Counted from the first letter of the stretch, positions 1 through 9,535 are shown. The stretch is DNA of 10,567 nucleotides from Oceanicaulis sp. (GCA_007571185.1 RKRX01000186.1:1-10567), one strand, 5' to 3'. Made by a program: numbers and translations. The notes: generated by a model from the letters alone, not told the origin.

Positions 1-711
1 GGATTGGAGGATGTGATAGCCCGCACCCATCGGGTCATCTTCAGGACTGATGAAGGTCATCATTCGCTGGCGCTGATAATCCTGAAGGCCATAGTGGAAA
101 AAGAACACTCCGCTGATGACGCTCAAAATCCCCGCACCGGTGATCATTTTCCAGCTCAATCCGGCCATGAAGACGATCACCACGCCCGTCAATGCCAAAA
201 GCAGGGATGTGCCCAGATCCGGTTGCTTAATGATTAGGCCCATGGGAACGGTGATCATCAGGACCGGCACAATCAGGCCCATCAGAGAAGAAACCCTGTC
301 CTCGGGCAGATCATGGTAATAGCGCGCCAATGCCAGAACGAGTGCAACCTTCATAAACTCCGATGGCTGCATCTGGATCAAGCCGGCATCAATCCATCGC
401 TGCGCGCCCATGACAGTCACACCCGCCAACTCTACGCCCACCAACAGGATCAACGCCCCCACATAGGCTGGATAGGCCACACCTATCCAGAACCGGGGCG
501 GTAAGACCGCCACTATAAGCATGACGAGCAGGCCTACGCCCAAGCGCACAGCGTGGCGCGAGGCGTAAGGATCCCAAGCCCCGCCTTCCACCGAATAGAG
601 CATGCCAACACCGATCAGTCCCACCAGAAGGATCAGCAGCACGAAAGCCCAGTTGATCTCAAACAACTTGGACTGGAAACCACGCAGCGCCGGCGGAACG
701 AATATGTTCAT
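1..711 (-). CDS. rodA: RodA, peptidoglycan glycosyltransferase of the elongasome (partial, C-terminus cut by window edge)
   Basis: RodA is the SEDS-family polytopic membrane enzyme that polymerises lipid II into glycan strands during lateral wall growth, in complex with PBP2. My translation of the minus strand gives 237 residues in frame to the left edge, so about the last third of a usual 370-380 residue RodA is missing. Visible family motifs are GAQRW at 102-106, QPSEFMK at 115-121, KQPDLGT at 162-168 and DPMGAGYH at 226-233. Asp226 in the last motif matches the invariant extracellular Asp that is essential in SEDS polymerases (family knowledge; the alignment is mine). Several hydrophobic helices are obvious, for example around 20-40, 55-72, 78-98 and 140-160. 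The ATG lies three bases after the mrdA TGA, so the two genes are almost certainly co-transcribed and translationally coupled. No strong Shine-Dalgarno is seen; GTGAGAAC within the end of mrdA is the only candidate. Confidence 0.96.
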   Translation of the reverse strand, partial: MNIFVPPALRGFQSKLFEINWAFVLLILLVGLIGVGMLYSVEGGAWDPYASRHAVRLGVGLLVMLIVAVLPPRFWIGVAYPAYVGALILLVGVELAGVTVMGAQRWIDAGLIQMQPSEFMKVALVLALARYYHDLPEDRVSSLMGLIVPVLMITVPMGLIIKQPDLGTSLLLALTGVVIVFMAGLSWKMITGAGILSVISGVFFFHYGLQDYQRQRMMTFISPEDDPMGAGYHILQS

Positions 712-714
712 GAG

Positions 715-2604
715 TCAGTTCTCACTGTCCTCACGCAGCAAGCGCGCCGAGGTCATGTAGTCAGGATGGGTGCTAGAAGGGTCACGCCGGATCAGATCGC
801 GCAGGATATGCCAGGCCGGCTCCACCGCCATGGATCCGCCACCGCCATGTTCCACCACCACCGCTACCGCATAGCGAAGAGCATGCACCGGACCATAAAC
901 TACAAACAAGCCATGATTGCGTAACCGCCAAGGCAAATCTTTCTGTTCCCGCCCTCCCGAAGCACGTTCCTCAGTGGTAATGGAGTAGACTTGTGCGGTG
1001 CCGGTCTTGCCTGCCATCCGAGCTCCTTCCAGATCAAGACCCGGTGCGTTGAGCAGCCCGTGAGCAGTACCGCCAGGTTCATTGACCACCGCCCGCATAG
1101 CTTCATCCACGGCCGCCACATGTTCCGGGGCCCAGCCTATGGACGTGAAAGGTGGCGCATCAGCAGGTCGGAGCATCATGGTGGGCATCACCGCCCGGCC
1201 AGTGGCCACACGTGCGGTCATGACCGCCAACTGCAAGGGTGATGCCAGCAGTGCACCCTGCCCGATTCCCACATTGTAGGTATCACCCGTGGTCCAGGGC
1301 GCACCCCGGCGCACGCGTTTCCAGTCTGGACCAGGCACCAGCCCCTCCGTACGACCGGAAATAGGCAAGCCGATGTCAAACAGCGCGCCCAACCCACATG
1401 AACGCAGCATTTCGTTGTAGCGCTCGATGCCAAGTCGCTCGACCATCTTGTAGAAATAGACATCGCAGGAAGTCTTTACCGCTTCACGCAGATTGACACG
1501 GCCATGGCCTTCGCGCCGCCAGCAGTGGAAATCACGGTTGCCCAACCGGGTATGGCCTCGACAGACAATCTCTTCTTCCTGATCGGTCACTCCCGCTTCC
1601 AGAATCGCCAGAGCCGCCACGCTCTTCACAGTAGAGGCTGGAGTATAAAGGCCCATGGTCGCCTTGTTGAACAACGGACGATAGGGATTGGTATTAAGCT
1701 CGTTAAATTCCTGCTGTCCTATACCCGAGACAAAAGTGTTGGGATCAAAACTGGGAGTGGAGGCCAGCGCTAAAATCTCTCCGGTGATCATATCCAAAGC
1801 TACAGCGGCCCCACTGTGCCCGGATAGCGCCTCCATGGCGATGTGCTGAGCCTGCGCATCCAAGGTCAGGCTCACGTCCTCGCCCTGTACAGGGGCGATA
1901 GACTGGTCGGAAATTTCACGCATCACCCGACCAGTGGCGTTTACTTCGACTTTTAGCTGCCCAGCAACGCCGCGCAACTTTCTTTCGTGGGCTAGTTCTG
2001 CGCCGGCCCTCCCAATCCGAAAGCCTGGATGCAATAAAAGCGGGTCATTATTGGCCATTTCTGGTGGTGCGGCCTGCACATAACCGGTCACATGCGCAAA
2101 ATCATACGCGTGCGGATAGGTGCGCACCTCGCTTGCATCAGGTGTGATGCCAGGCAAATCAGGTAAGTGTAGATTGATCCGCGCAAACGTCTCCCAGTCC
2201 ATATCCTCGACCACCGTAACGGGGGTAAAGCGGGAGGTGCGCGAGGCCTGGCGCAAAATGCGCTCAATCCGGGTGTCGCTAAGCGGTATATGCCGGGCCA
2301 GACGTTCAAGCGCCCCACGCAGATTGTCAGTCTGACCGCGTACAACCATCAGGCGAAAACTTTCGCGATTATCAGCCACCGGCTCACCGAACCGGTCTAG
2401 CAGTCGCCCGCGGGAGGGCAGTTGGAGGCGGAAGTTGAACCGGTTCTGGTCCGACAGCAAACGATAGGTATCCTGCTTGAGCATCTGTAGTTCATACATA
2501 CGCGCACCCAAGGCCATGAAAATGCCAGCGCCAAGACCCGTCAGCACCAGACACCGACGGTTAAATTGAGCCCGAGTTTTGTGCTTGTCATGCTGCATCC
2601 GCAC
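715..2604 (-). CDS. mrdA: Penicillin-binding protein 2, elongasome transpeptidase
   Basis: PBP2 is the monofunctional class B PBP that crosslinks new peptidoglycan during cell elongation, working with RodA and stimulated by MreC. From the chosen GTG start it has 629 residues, a normal length. It has a short cytoplasmic tail, one membrane anchor (about 20-38), a pedestal region beginning near residue 60, and a transpeptidase domain from about 245. The active-site motifs are STVK (catalytic Ser324, Lys327), SCD (379-381) and KTGT (533-536). The start is uncertain. GTG at 2604 has GGAG six bases upstream. ATG at 2616 has no visible ribosome site. ATG at 2598 has the same GGAG but at 12 bases. 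The gene follows mreD by about 22 bases and ends three bases before the rodA start. The frame is intact throughout. Confidence 0.95.
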   Translation of the reverse strand: MRMQHDKHKTRAQFNRRCLVLTGLGAGIFMALGARMYELQMLKQDTYRLLSDQNRFNFRLQLPSRGRLLDRFGEPVADNRESFRLMVVRGQTDNLRGALERLARHIPLSDTRIERILRQASRTSRFTPVTVVEDMDWETFARINLHLPDLPGITPDASEVRTYPHAYDFAHVTGYVQAAPPEMANNDPLLLHPGFRIGRAGAELAHERKLRGVAGQLKVEVNATGRVMREISDQSIAPVQGEDVSLTLDAQAQHIAMEALSGHSGAAVALDMITGEILALASTPSFDPNTFVSGIGQQEFNELNTNPYRPLFNKATMGLYTPASTVKSVAALAILEAGVTDQEEEIVCRGHTRLGNRDFHCWRREGHGRVNLREAVKTSCDVYFYKMVERLGIERYNEMLRSCGLGALFDIGLPISGRTEGLVPGPDWKRVRRGAPWTTGDTYNVGIGQGALLASPLQLAVMTARVATGRAVMPTMMLRPADAPPFTSIGWAPEHVAAVDEAMRAVVNEPGGTAHGLLNAPGLDLEGARMAGKTGTAQVYSITTEERASGGREQKDLPWRLRNHGLFVVYGPVHALRYAVAVVVEHGGGGSMAVEPAWHILRDLIRRDPSSTHPDYMTSARLLREDSEN

Positions 2605-2610
2605 CAACGT

Positions 2611-2614
2611 CTCC
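2611..2614 (-). promoter_or_regulatory. Ribosome binding site deciding the mrdA start
   Basis: GGAG on the minus strand lies six bases before GTG at 2604 and 12 bases before ATG at 2598. It overlaps the alternative ATG at 2616, so that upstream ATG cannot use it. The surrounding 18 bases closely resemble the degP start context at 9386-9400, where the same GGAG also precedes its start codon by six bases. Confidence 0.5.
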
Positions 2615-2626
2615 ATTCTGGAAAAT

Positions 2627-3136
2627 TTAGGAGAAAGCACCGTATTCCTTGCACCGGGCGAAAACCCAAGCGAAAAGAGGAAATACAAGGATGGTCAGCA
2701 AGACCTCAGTGATCAACGATCCGGGTGCGATTGGAGCGCCAACTGCGAACGAGTTTACCGCCCAGGCGATCCCAAAAGCCGCCAATACCATCAGAGTGAA
2801 ACGCAAAGACAACGGCCCCACCTTGTGGCCAGCGTCAGCGACTTCACGCACACGAAAAACTGCAAACGCCACCAGATAGGCTAAAGACCATCCCCCCATA
2901 GACGATCCCTCTATCAGATCCTGCAACACACCCACCAGGAGCAGCACCGGCGGGGATACATACCACGGCTGGCGCACCGACCAGATAAACAGCGTGATCA
3001 ATGGCAGAGCTGGAACCAGGTCGGGCCCCCTCCCCACATGACCGGGTAGAACATGCAGCACCAACGCCAGCAGCATGGTGAGTACAAAGCCCAGAATGCT
3101 CAGGTTCTCTCCACCGGATTTCACGGGTACTAACAT
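2627..3136 (-). CDS. mreD: Rod shape-determining protein MreD
   Basis: MreD is a small inner-membrane protein of the elongasome that, with MreC, links MreB filaments to the wall synthases. The product has 169 residues, typical of the family, and is strongly hydrophobic with about five membrane segments (near 13-30, 40-54, 60-75, 85-95, 112-130 and 140-160; boundaries estimated by eye). The stretch around 56-80, with RQPW followed by LLVGVLQDLIEG and SSMGG, corresponds to the conserved MreD region with its Gln-Asp and Gly-rich turn. The open frame extends 28 codons further upstream, but that part overlaps mreC and is not membrane-like. The ATG at 3136 shares one base with the mreC TAA (TAATG) and has GAGG eight bases before it, which indicates translational coupling. 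Confidence 0.93.
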   Translation of the reverse strand: MLVPVKSGGENLSILGFVLTMLLALVLHVLPGHVGRGPDLVPALPLITLFIWSVRQPWYVSPPVLLLVGVLQDLIEGSSMGGWSLAYLVAFAVFRVREVADAGHKVGPLSLRFTLMVLAAFGIAWAVNSFAVGAPIAPGSLITEVLLTILVFPLFAWVFARCKEYGAFS

Positions 3137-4026
3137 TAACCCGCCCTCTTCGTCATGCTGAATTTCACCGGGACCGGGTCTGTTTCGGGATCCGCCACCG
3201 GTTCGAACGACCATATCCAAACCAGATCAATCGGAGCGGTATGATTGAACAAAGCTACGCGCCAGCGTCCATCGCGATCGCGTATGGCCTGGCCCACCGG
3301 CAAACCGCGGAGCATCACATTGTCATCGCCCGAAGTGATGATGCGGTCACCTTCCTGTAGATCCGGTTCGTCTCCGAGATATTCAAGGCGCGGAAAATCG
3401 GTGTTGTCACCCACCAGCAATGCCCGGGCATTGGAGCGGTCAGCCATCACCGCCACGCGAGAATTAATATCGGTTAGCAAAAGAATACGGCTGGAGTTCC
3501 GACCCACCTCCACCGCACGGCCCACAAGCCCATAGACGCTCACCACCGGATAACCGGTACGCACGCCTTCACGCGCGCCTGCACCGATCAGGCTTGAGCG
3601 TACAAAGACATTCGAGCGATCCGCCACTATCCAAGCGCTGATGCGCTTCTGCGCCGTAGCGCCTTGCAAGTTGAGCGCTTCGCGATAACGCGCATTGCGC
3701 TCTTGCAGCGACAGGGCTGTAGCTCGCCAAGCATGCACCTCGGCCACCTGCATGCGCAGGGCGCGGTTCTCTTCAGCTAGTTCAGACTGGCGGCGCCACC
3801 ACGAACCGATATTGGCAAGCCCTCTGAACGGGTGTACGGCCATATCCAGCACGAATACAGCGATATCGTTGGAACCTGCGCGCAAGTCCGCAAAGACACC
3901 CGGGCGACTCGAAGGTCGGTCGAGATAAATCAAGATACCGCTGAAGAGCAAGCAGACAACGAACAACAGAGAGGAAAATCGCACCCTCTCATCTCGTCTG
4001 CGCCAAGAATTTTGCCGCTGAGCCAC
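3136..4026 (-). CDS. mreC: Rod shape-determining protein MreC
   Basis: MreC is a bitopic membrane protein whose periplasmic part binds PBP2 and switches on the RodA-PBP2 complex. The 296 residues show a basic cytoplasmic N-terminus (NSWRRRDER), one membrane helix at about 18-36, a coiled-coil segment at roughly 77-120 rich in Glu, Arg and Leu, and the beta-rich MreC domain from about 125 to 275. That domain contains VSVYGLVGRAVEVG, the SRILLLTD segment near 179-186 and GDDNVMLRGLPVG near 233-245. The gene starts at GTG, supported by a strong GGGAGGTG seven bases upstream, and follows mreB by 36 bases. Its TAA stop overlaps the mreD start by one base. Nothing is missing compared with the family. 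Confidence 0.95.
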   Translation of the reverse strand: MAQRQNSWRRRDERVRFSSLLFVVCLLFSGILIYLDRPSSRPGVFADLRAGSNDIAVFVLDMAVHPFRGLANIGSWWRRQSELAEENRALRMQVAEVHAWRATALSLQERNARYREALNLQGATAQKRISAWIVADRSNVFVRSSLIGAGAREGVRTGYPVVSVYGLVGRAVEVGRNSSRILLLTDINSRVAVMADRSNARALLVGDNTDFPRLEYLGDEPDLQEGDRIITSGDDNVMLRGLPVGQAIRDRDGRWRVALFNHTAPIDLVWIWSFEPVADPETDPVPVKFSMTKRAG

Positions 4027-4033
4027 GCTGGAA

Positions 4034-4041
4034 CACCTCCC
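4034..4041 (-). promoter_or_regulatory. Strong ribosome binding site for the mreC GTG start
   Basis: GGGAGGTG on the minus strand ends seven bases before the GTG at 4026. It is the best Shine-Dalgarno in the cluster and fixes the non-ATG start of mreC. It sits in the 36-base gap after mreB, so MreC can be translated independently of mreB. Confidence 0.7.
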
Positions 4042-4062
4042 TCGCCGGCTCTACAGGGCCAT

Positions 4063-5945
<1,883 letters not shown>

Positions 5946-6046
5946 AGGCGAGGTGTATCCAGAAAGCTGACGCGAAACCTAAAACCATCCGACGGAAAGC
6001 GCACCCTTCTCACGGCGTCGCTGCGCAGCGCAGCACCATCCCATTT
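5946..6046 (-). other. 101-base intergenic gap between the ilvC-like gene and the VTT gene
   Basis: This is the second longest gap in the window. It holds a GC-rich inverted repeat just after the ilvC stop (6019-6034). I see no convincing -35/-10 pair and no reading frame of note. It is a possible place for a transcript end and a new promoter for the VTT and mre genes, but the sequence does not prove either. Confidence 0.4.
6019..6034. repeat. GC-rich inverted repeat downstream of the ilvC-like gene
   Basis: CGCTGCGCAGCG at 6019-6030 is a perfect 12-base palindrome. The same region can also fold as a six-base stem GCTGCG / CGCAGC (6020-6025 with 6029-6034) around a three-base loop. On the transcribed minus strand it starts about 13 bases after the TAA and is not followed by a T run, so it is at best a weak or Rho-assisted terminator or an RNA-stabilising hairpin. 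Confidence 0.4.
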
Positions 6047-7054
6047 TTACAACCAGGCAAGCGGCTCTTTCCGGCGTGCATCAGCAGAACGGATCAGGCG
6101 TCCGGTCCTTTCCAACGGGTGGGCGGTCGCCTTGGCGCGCATAGCATACAAGTGCTTGCGGCCCCGCTCATAATCGGTCACCCAACGCCGAGCGAAATCC
6201 CCTGCAGTCACATCTCTGATAATAGCTTCAAACACCGGGCGCACCGCTGTACGGATTGAGTCCTCCACCTCATGGGCGCCAAATTCCGCTGTATCGGAAA
6301 TGGCTGCATACATACCCGCAATCCCTCGCTCATGGATCAGATCGGTGATGTATTTCAGCTCATGCACCGTATCGATATAAGCCATGATGGGATTGATACC
6401 AGAGGCGACGAGTTGTTCATAACCCTCACGCGCCAAGGCACAGATTCCACCCACCAGCACAGCCTGTTCGCCCAGAATATCAGCCAACGCCTCTTCTTTG
6501 AAACTAGTGGGGTAAATCCCGGCGCGACCGCATCCCAGCCCGCCCAGATAAGCTGTAGCGATGGCTTCGGCTTGTCCCGATGCGTCCTGGTGGACCGCCC
6601 AGAACCCTATCAGCGAGCCGCCTCTCTCAAAGCTGGAGCGCACCGCACCGCCTGGCCCCTTGGGAGCCGCCAAAACCACATCAATATCGGCAGGAGGGTC
6701 AACCACCCCGTAATCGATAGAGAATCCGTGGGCAAGAATCAACACCTGTCCGGCGCGACAATGGGGCAGCAGATGCTCCCGCCATATTTCGCCATGAACC
6801 TCATCGGCCGCCATCAAGGCCAGGATATCCGCCTGTCGGGCGGCATCGGCTATGGACACCACCTCAAAGCCATCGGTCCGGGCGGTTTCACGCGAAGCCG
6901 AACCCTCCCGCAAAGCCACCAGGATTTGCTCCACACCCATATCACGCAGGTTCAGTGCATGGGATCGGCCGTGATTGCCATATCCGATTATCGCCACAGT
7001 GCGCTCACGAACCGGGCTGAGGTCCAGATCAGCCTGATAGAGAACCTTTGACAT
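6047..7054 (-). CDS. ilvC: Ketol-acid reductoisomerase (class I, divergent)
   Basis: KARI converts acetolactate or acetohydroxybutyrate to the dihydroxy acids of valine, leucine and isoleucine synthesis, using NADPH and two Mg ions. The 335 residues match class I length. The Rossmann fingerprint is GYGNHG at 24-29. Arg49, Ser52 and Ser54 in LREGSAS are the NADPH-preferring phosphate contacts. Catalytic-region residues His109, Lys132 (APKGPG), Asp192, Glu196, Glu232 and Ser253 are present. At the position of the second-subunit metal ligand Glu of the usual ECLHE motif there is Asp228 (DTVHE). The usual GSQGHAHALN reads GNHGRSHALN. The start ATG is two bases after the miaA stop, with GGA in the last miaA codons as ribosome site. 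No ilvB or ilvH is adjacent. It may be the housekeeping enzyme or a paralogue with another substrate. Nearly the whole gene also carries a long opposite-strand open frame, which I read as a shadow. Confidence 0.9.
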   Translation of the reverse strand: MSKVLYQADLDLSPVRERTVAIIGYGNHGRSHALNLRDMGVEQILVALREGSASRETARTDGFEVVSIADAARQADILALMAADEVHGEIWREHLLPHCRAGQVLILAHGFSIDYGVVDPPADIDVVLAAPKGPGGAVRSSFERGGSLIGFWAVHQDASGQAEAIATAYLGGLGCGRAGIYPTSFKEEALADILGEQAVLVGGICALAREGYEQLVASGINPIMAYIDTVHELKYITDLIHERGIAGMYAAISDTAEFGAHEVEDSIRTAVRPVFEAIIRDVTAGDFARRWVTDYERGRKHLYAMRAKATAHPLERTGRLIRSADARRKEPLAWL

Positions 7055-7056
7055 GG

Positions 7057-7998
7057 CTAAGTTCCAAAAAAAGAGGTTGCAATGATGGTATCAAGCGCAC
7101 CACGCGCCTCTACCAAGTCCAGCGTTTCGATCAGCGCCCAGTCGGGGTGCTGGTTCGAAAACCAAGTGAATTGCCGCTTGGCATAGCGGCGACTGTGGCG
7201 CTTGGCCATGGCGACGGCATCATCAAGATTTAGCTGACCCCTCAGATACTTGATCAGAGGTGGCAACCCCACCGCTTTCATGGCAGGCAGATCCGGCGCT
7301 AGAGCGCGTTCCCTGATGGCGCGCACTTCCTCCAGCACTCCTTGATTCATCATAGCGTCAAACCGGGTTTCGATCCTGCTGTACAAGGCACGCCGATCCG
7401 GTTGGATCACCACGCCCACCACGCGTTCGGGTGCGATCAGGGGTCGAGTATCGGCCTGCAACTCCGACAACAACTTGCCCGTTGCCCGGTTGACCGCGAT
7501 CACCCTCATCAACCTTTGTCTGTCACCAACTCCAATGCGAGTGACGGCCACTGGATCCAGTCGGAGCGCTTCCGCCATTAGAGCCTGGACACCACCTCGC
7601 TCATAAAGCGCTGTCACCTCAGTCATGATCACGCCAGGCATATCAGGAATTGGCGCCAGCCCTCTGGTCAACGCCTTGTAATAAAGTCCTGTTCCCCCCA
7701 CCAGGATAGCCCGACTACGGCGAGCCTTGAGCGTGTCAAGCACCTCAAACACCATGCGTGTCCAACGTCCTACCGAACAGCGTTCTGAGGGGTCAATCAC
7801 GCCAAACAGATGGTGTGGCGCCTCCTCCATCTCAGTAGCATCAGGGCGGGCCGTGATGATCCGCAGACCGTCATAAATCTGCATGGAATCGGCGTTGATA
7901 ATTTCAGCATTCAGAACCCGGGCCGCATGTAGGGAAAGCGCGCTTTTGCCCGAGGCCGTCGGGCCCGCCAACATCAAGATGTCAGGCGTGACATCCAC
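7057..7998 (-). CDS. miaA: tRNA dimethylallyltransferase MiaA
   Basis: MiaA transfers the dimethylallyl group of DMAPP to N6 of adenosine 37 in tRNAs that read UNN codons, the first step towards ms2i6A; it is cytoplasmic. The 313 residues contain the P-loop GPTASGKS at 12-19, the DSMQIY motif at 37-42, HHLFG near 62-66, GGTGLYYKAL near 100-109, DRQRLMR near 158-164, and the C-terminal RRYAKRQFTWF motif near 269-279. The gene starts at GTG 7998, four bases after the Deg protease stop. No good Shine-Dalgarno is visible, so translation may depend on coupling. The last codons include a run of seven T on the coding strand (7066-7072), followed by the GGA that probably serves the next gene. The frame is intact, and length and motifs are normal for the family. 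Confidence 0.96.
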   Translation of the reverse strand: MDVTPDILMLAGPTASGKSALSLHAARVLNAEIINADSMQIYDGLRIITARPDATEMEEAPHHLFGVIDPSERCSVGRWTRMVFEVLDTLKARRSRAILVGGTGLYYKALTRGLAPIPDMPGVIMTEVTALYERGGVQALMAEALRLDPVAVTRIGVGDRQRLMRVIAVNRATGKLLSELQADTRPLIAPERVVGVVIQPDRRALYSRIETRFDAMMNQGVLEEVRAIRERALAPDLPAMKAVGLPPLIKYLRGQLNLDDAVAMAKRHSRRYAKRQFTWFSNQHPDWALIETLDLVEARGALDTIIATSFFGT

Positions 7999-8002
7999 GC
8001 GC

Positions 8003-9388
8003 TTAGTCGCGCAGGGTCTGCACGACGTACTGCCCCTGACGGTTCAGACTAAACAGCACCGGGGCGCCATCCGCGCCTGCCGTGGCAATCAGGGCACGCG
8101 CCTGTTTCAGGCTCTCCACTGTCGTCCAAGCGATCTCTTCCACCACATCCCCGGGACGCACCTTGCCTGCGGCATCTGAATCGGGATCAACTGCCGTGAC
8201 TACAAGCCCGGCGGCATCTGATGCAATACGATATCGGCGGCGCAGCGCTTCACTGATTGGTTCCAGCGTCAGCCCGTATAAAGCGCCGGTATCCTCAACC
8301 TGATCCGTGGTTTCAGTCCCAGCCCCGGCAGGTGAAGCTGGTCGCCCCTCTTCTTCAAGACGCTCCACATCTAGTTCAATCGCCAGGGATTCGCCACGGC
8401 GCAACACTTGCACACTGATCCGGGAACCCGGTTCTGTTTCCGCAACGATACGCGGCAATACCCGATCGTCAGCCACGGCGCGGCCATCGAACGCCAGAAT
8501 CACATCGCCCACCTGTAGGCCGGAATCGGCCGCCGGACCTTCAGGATCAATCCGGGACAGCACAGCACCACGGGCAGTGTCCAACCCCATCGCCTTGGCC
8601 ATATCACTGGTCACTTCCAGTACATTCACACCGATCCAGCCACGGCGTGTCTCACCAAATTCAATAAGTTGATTGATGACAGGTTGGGCCACCGTACTGG
8701 GGACGTGGAAGGAAATGCCCACACTGGCGCCGGTGGGTGAGAAAATCGCAGTATTCACTCCGATTACCTCTCCAGTCATATTGAACAGTGGTCCACCCGA
8801 GTTCCCTCGGTTGATCGCCACATCGGTCTGCAGATAGTCATCATAGCGCCCGCCAATCTCCCGGCCCCGGGCGCTGATCACTCCGGCAGTGAGCGAGCCG
8901 CCCAAGCCAAACGGGTTGCCAATCGCCACCACCCAGTCACCCACACGAGAGGCATCGGAGTCCCCGAAACGAACAGTGGGTAACGGTGCTTCAGGCTGCA
9001 CGCGCAGCACGGCGAGATCAGTGGCGACATCGCTGCCAATCACCGACGCAGGCAAGATACGACCATCTTGAAGGATCACCTCCACCTCATCAGCGTCATT
9101 GATCACGTGATGGTTGGTCACCACCAGACCAGAAGACTCAATGATGAAACCTGATCCCAGCGAACCTTGCATCCGCAGCCGGTTGCCGGATAAATCATTG
9201 TACCGTTCCAACGGTGTGCCTGGCGCAAACAGCGGTGTGCGTCCATCTTCTCCCACGCGCTGTGCAGTGGAGATATTGACCACTGCCGGGCTCAGTCGAC
9301 CATTAAGTTCAGCGAACCCCTCACCGGGTTGTGCCTGGATGGGAGCTGCGAACACCAAAATACCGATCACGGCGCCAAGCACGCGCAT
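8003..9388 (-). CDS. degP: Do-family periplasmic serine protease with two PDZ domains (DegP/DegQ type)
   Basis: This protease degrades misfolded or damaged envelope proteins in the periplasm. From ATG 9388 it has 461 residues: a signal peptide (MRVLGAVIGILVFAAPIQAQ, with likely cleavage after AQA-like residues near 18-20), a trypsin-like domain at about 30-235, PDZ1 at about 245-340 and PDZ2 at about 370-455. The catalytic triad is His94 (TNHHV), Asp124 (TDLAVL) and Ser197 (GNSGGP). The loop after the active site reads GISFHVPS where most relatives have GIGFAIPS. The frame is open for 42 more codons upstream, but GGAG lies six bases before the ATG at 9388, and only this start puts the signal peptide at the N-terminus. 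Its neighbours hflK and hflC upstream suggest a shared membrane quality-control role. It is shorter than E. coli DegP, so DegQ- or MucD-like naming is equally possible. Confidence 0.94.
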   Translation of the reverse strand: MRVLGAVIGILVFAAPIQAQPGEGFAELNGRLSPAVVNISTAQRVGEDGRTPLFAPGTPLERYNDLSGNRLRMQGSLGSGFIIESSGLVVTNHHVINDADEVEVILQDGRILPASVIGSDVATDLAVLRVQPEAPLPTVRFGDSDASRVGDWVVAIGNPFGLGGSLTAGVISARGREIGGRYDDYLQTDVAINRGNSGGPLFNMTGEVIGVNTAIFSPTGASVGISFHVPSTVAQPVINQLIEFGETRRGWIGVNVLEVTSDMAKAMGLDTARGAVLSRIDPEGPAADSGLQVGDVILAFDGRAVADDRVLPRIVAETEPGSRISVQVLRRGESLAIELDVERLEEEGRPASPAGAGTETTDQVEDTGALYGLTLEPISEALRRRYRIASDAAGLVVTAVDPDSDAAGKVRPGDVVEEIAWTTVESLKQARALIATAGADGAPVLFSLNRQGQYVVQTLRD

Positions 9389-9535
9389 ACACGTCTCCAT
9401 CGGGAACAAGGACAACTGTGAAACTCCTGGCGGTTCCATTGCAGCCGGGCAAAGCACGAACTCAGGTCTACAAACTGGAAACGACAATGGCTGACTCAGA
9501 TGCGACCATTGCATGATTGTAAATCCTGGAAGCGT
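9389..9535 (-). other. 147-base gap between hflC and the degP start
   Basis: This is the longest non-coding stretch once the degP start is set at 9388. It stays open in the degP frame for 42 codons, but the encoded residues (beginning MQWSHLSQPLSF) do not look like a signal peptide or known domain. I looked for sigma-70, heat-shock and ECF-type promoter boxes and found no convincing pair. It could hold a separate stress promoter or 5' leader for degP. Confidence 0.4.
9395..9398 (-). promoter_or_regulatory. Ribosome binding site deciding the degP start
   Basis: GGAG on the minus strand lies six bases before the ATG at 9388. The in-frame ATG at 9400 overlaps this site, and those at 9439 and 9514 have no comparable site, so the signal-peptide start at 9388 is preferred. 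Confidence 0.6.

Noticed and set aside
553..924. A 123-codon plus-strand open frame over the end of mrdA and the start of rodA
   Set aside because: Both underlying genes are certain from catalytic motifs and frame continuity, and the plus-strand product is low in structure and resembles nothing I know.
3137..3220. N-terminal extension of MreD overlapping mreC
   Set aside because: The extra 28 residues are polar, unlike MreD starts, and the TAATG overlap gives a natural coupled start at 3136.
6000..6049. Intrinsic terminator after ilvC
   Set aside because: The hairpin is not followed by a T run on the transcribed strand; the nearest T-rich tract is on the other side and on the opposite strand.
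6272..7051. A 259-codon open frame on the plus strand antisense to ilvC
   Set aside because: It lies entirely over a gene with clear KARI motifs, has no recognisable domain and a composition typical of a codon-biased antisense shadow.
9389..9514. N-terminal extension of the Deg protease from ATG 9514
   Set aside because: It would bury the signal peptide 42 residues inside the protein, and the ribosome site fits ATG 9388.
9389..9535. ECF or heat-shock promoter for degP
   Set aside because: A GGAAC box occurs near 9435, but no matching second box (such as CGTT at the right distance) follows, and no sigma-32-like pair was found.
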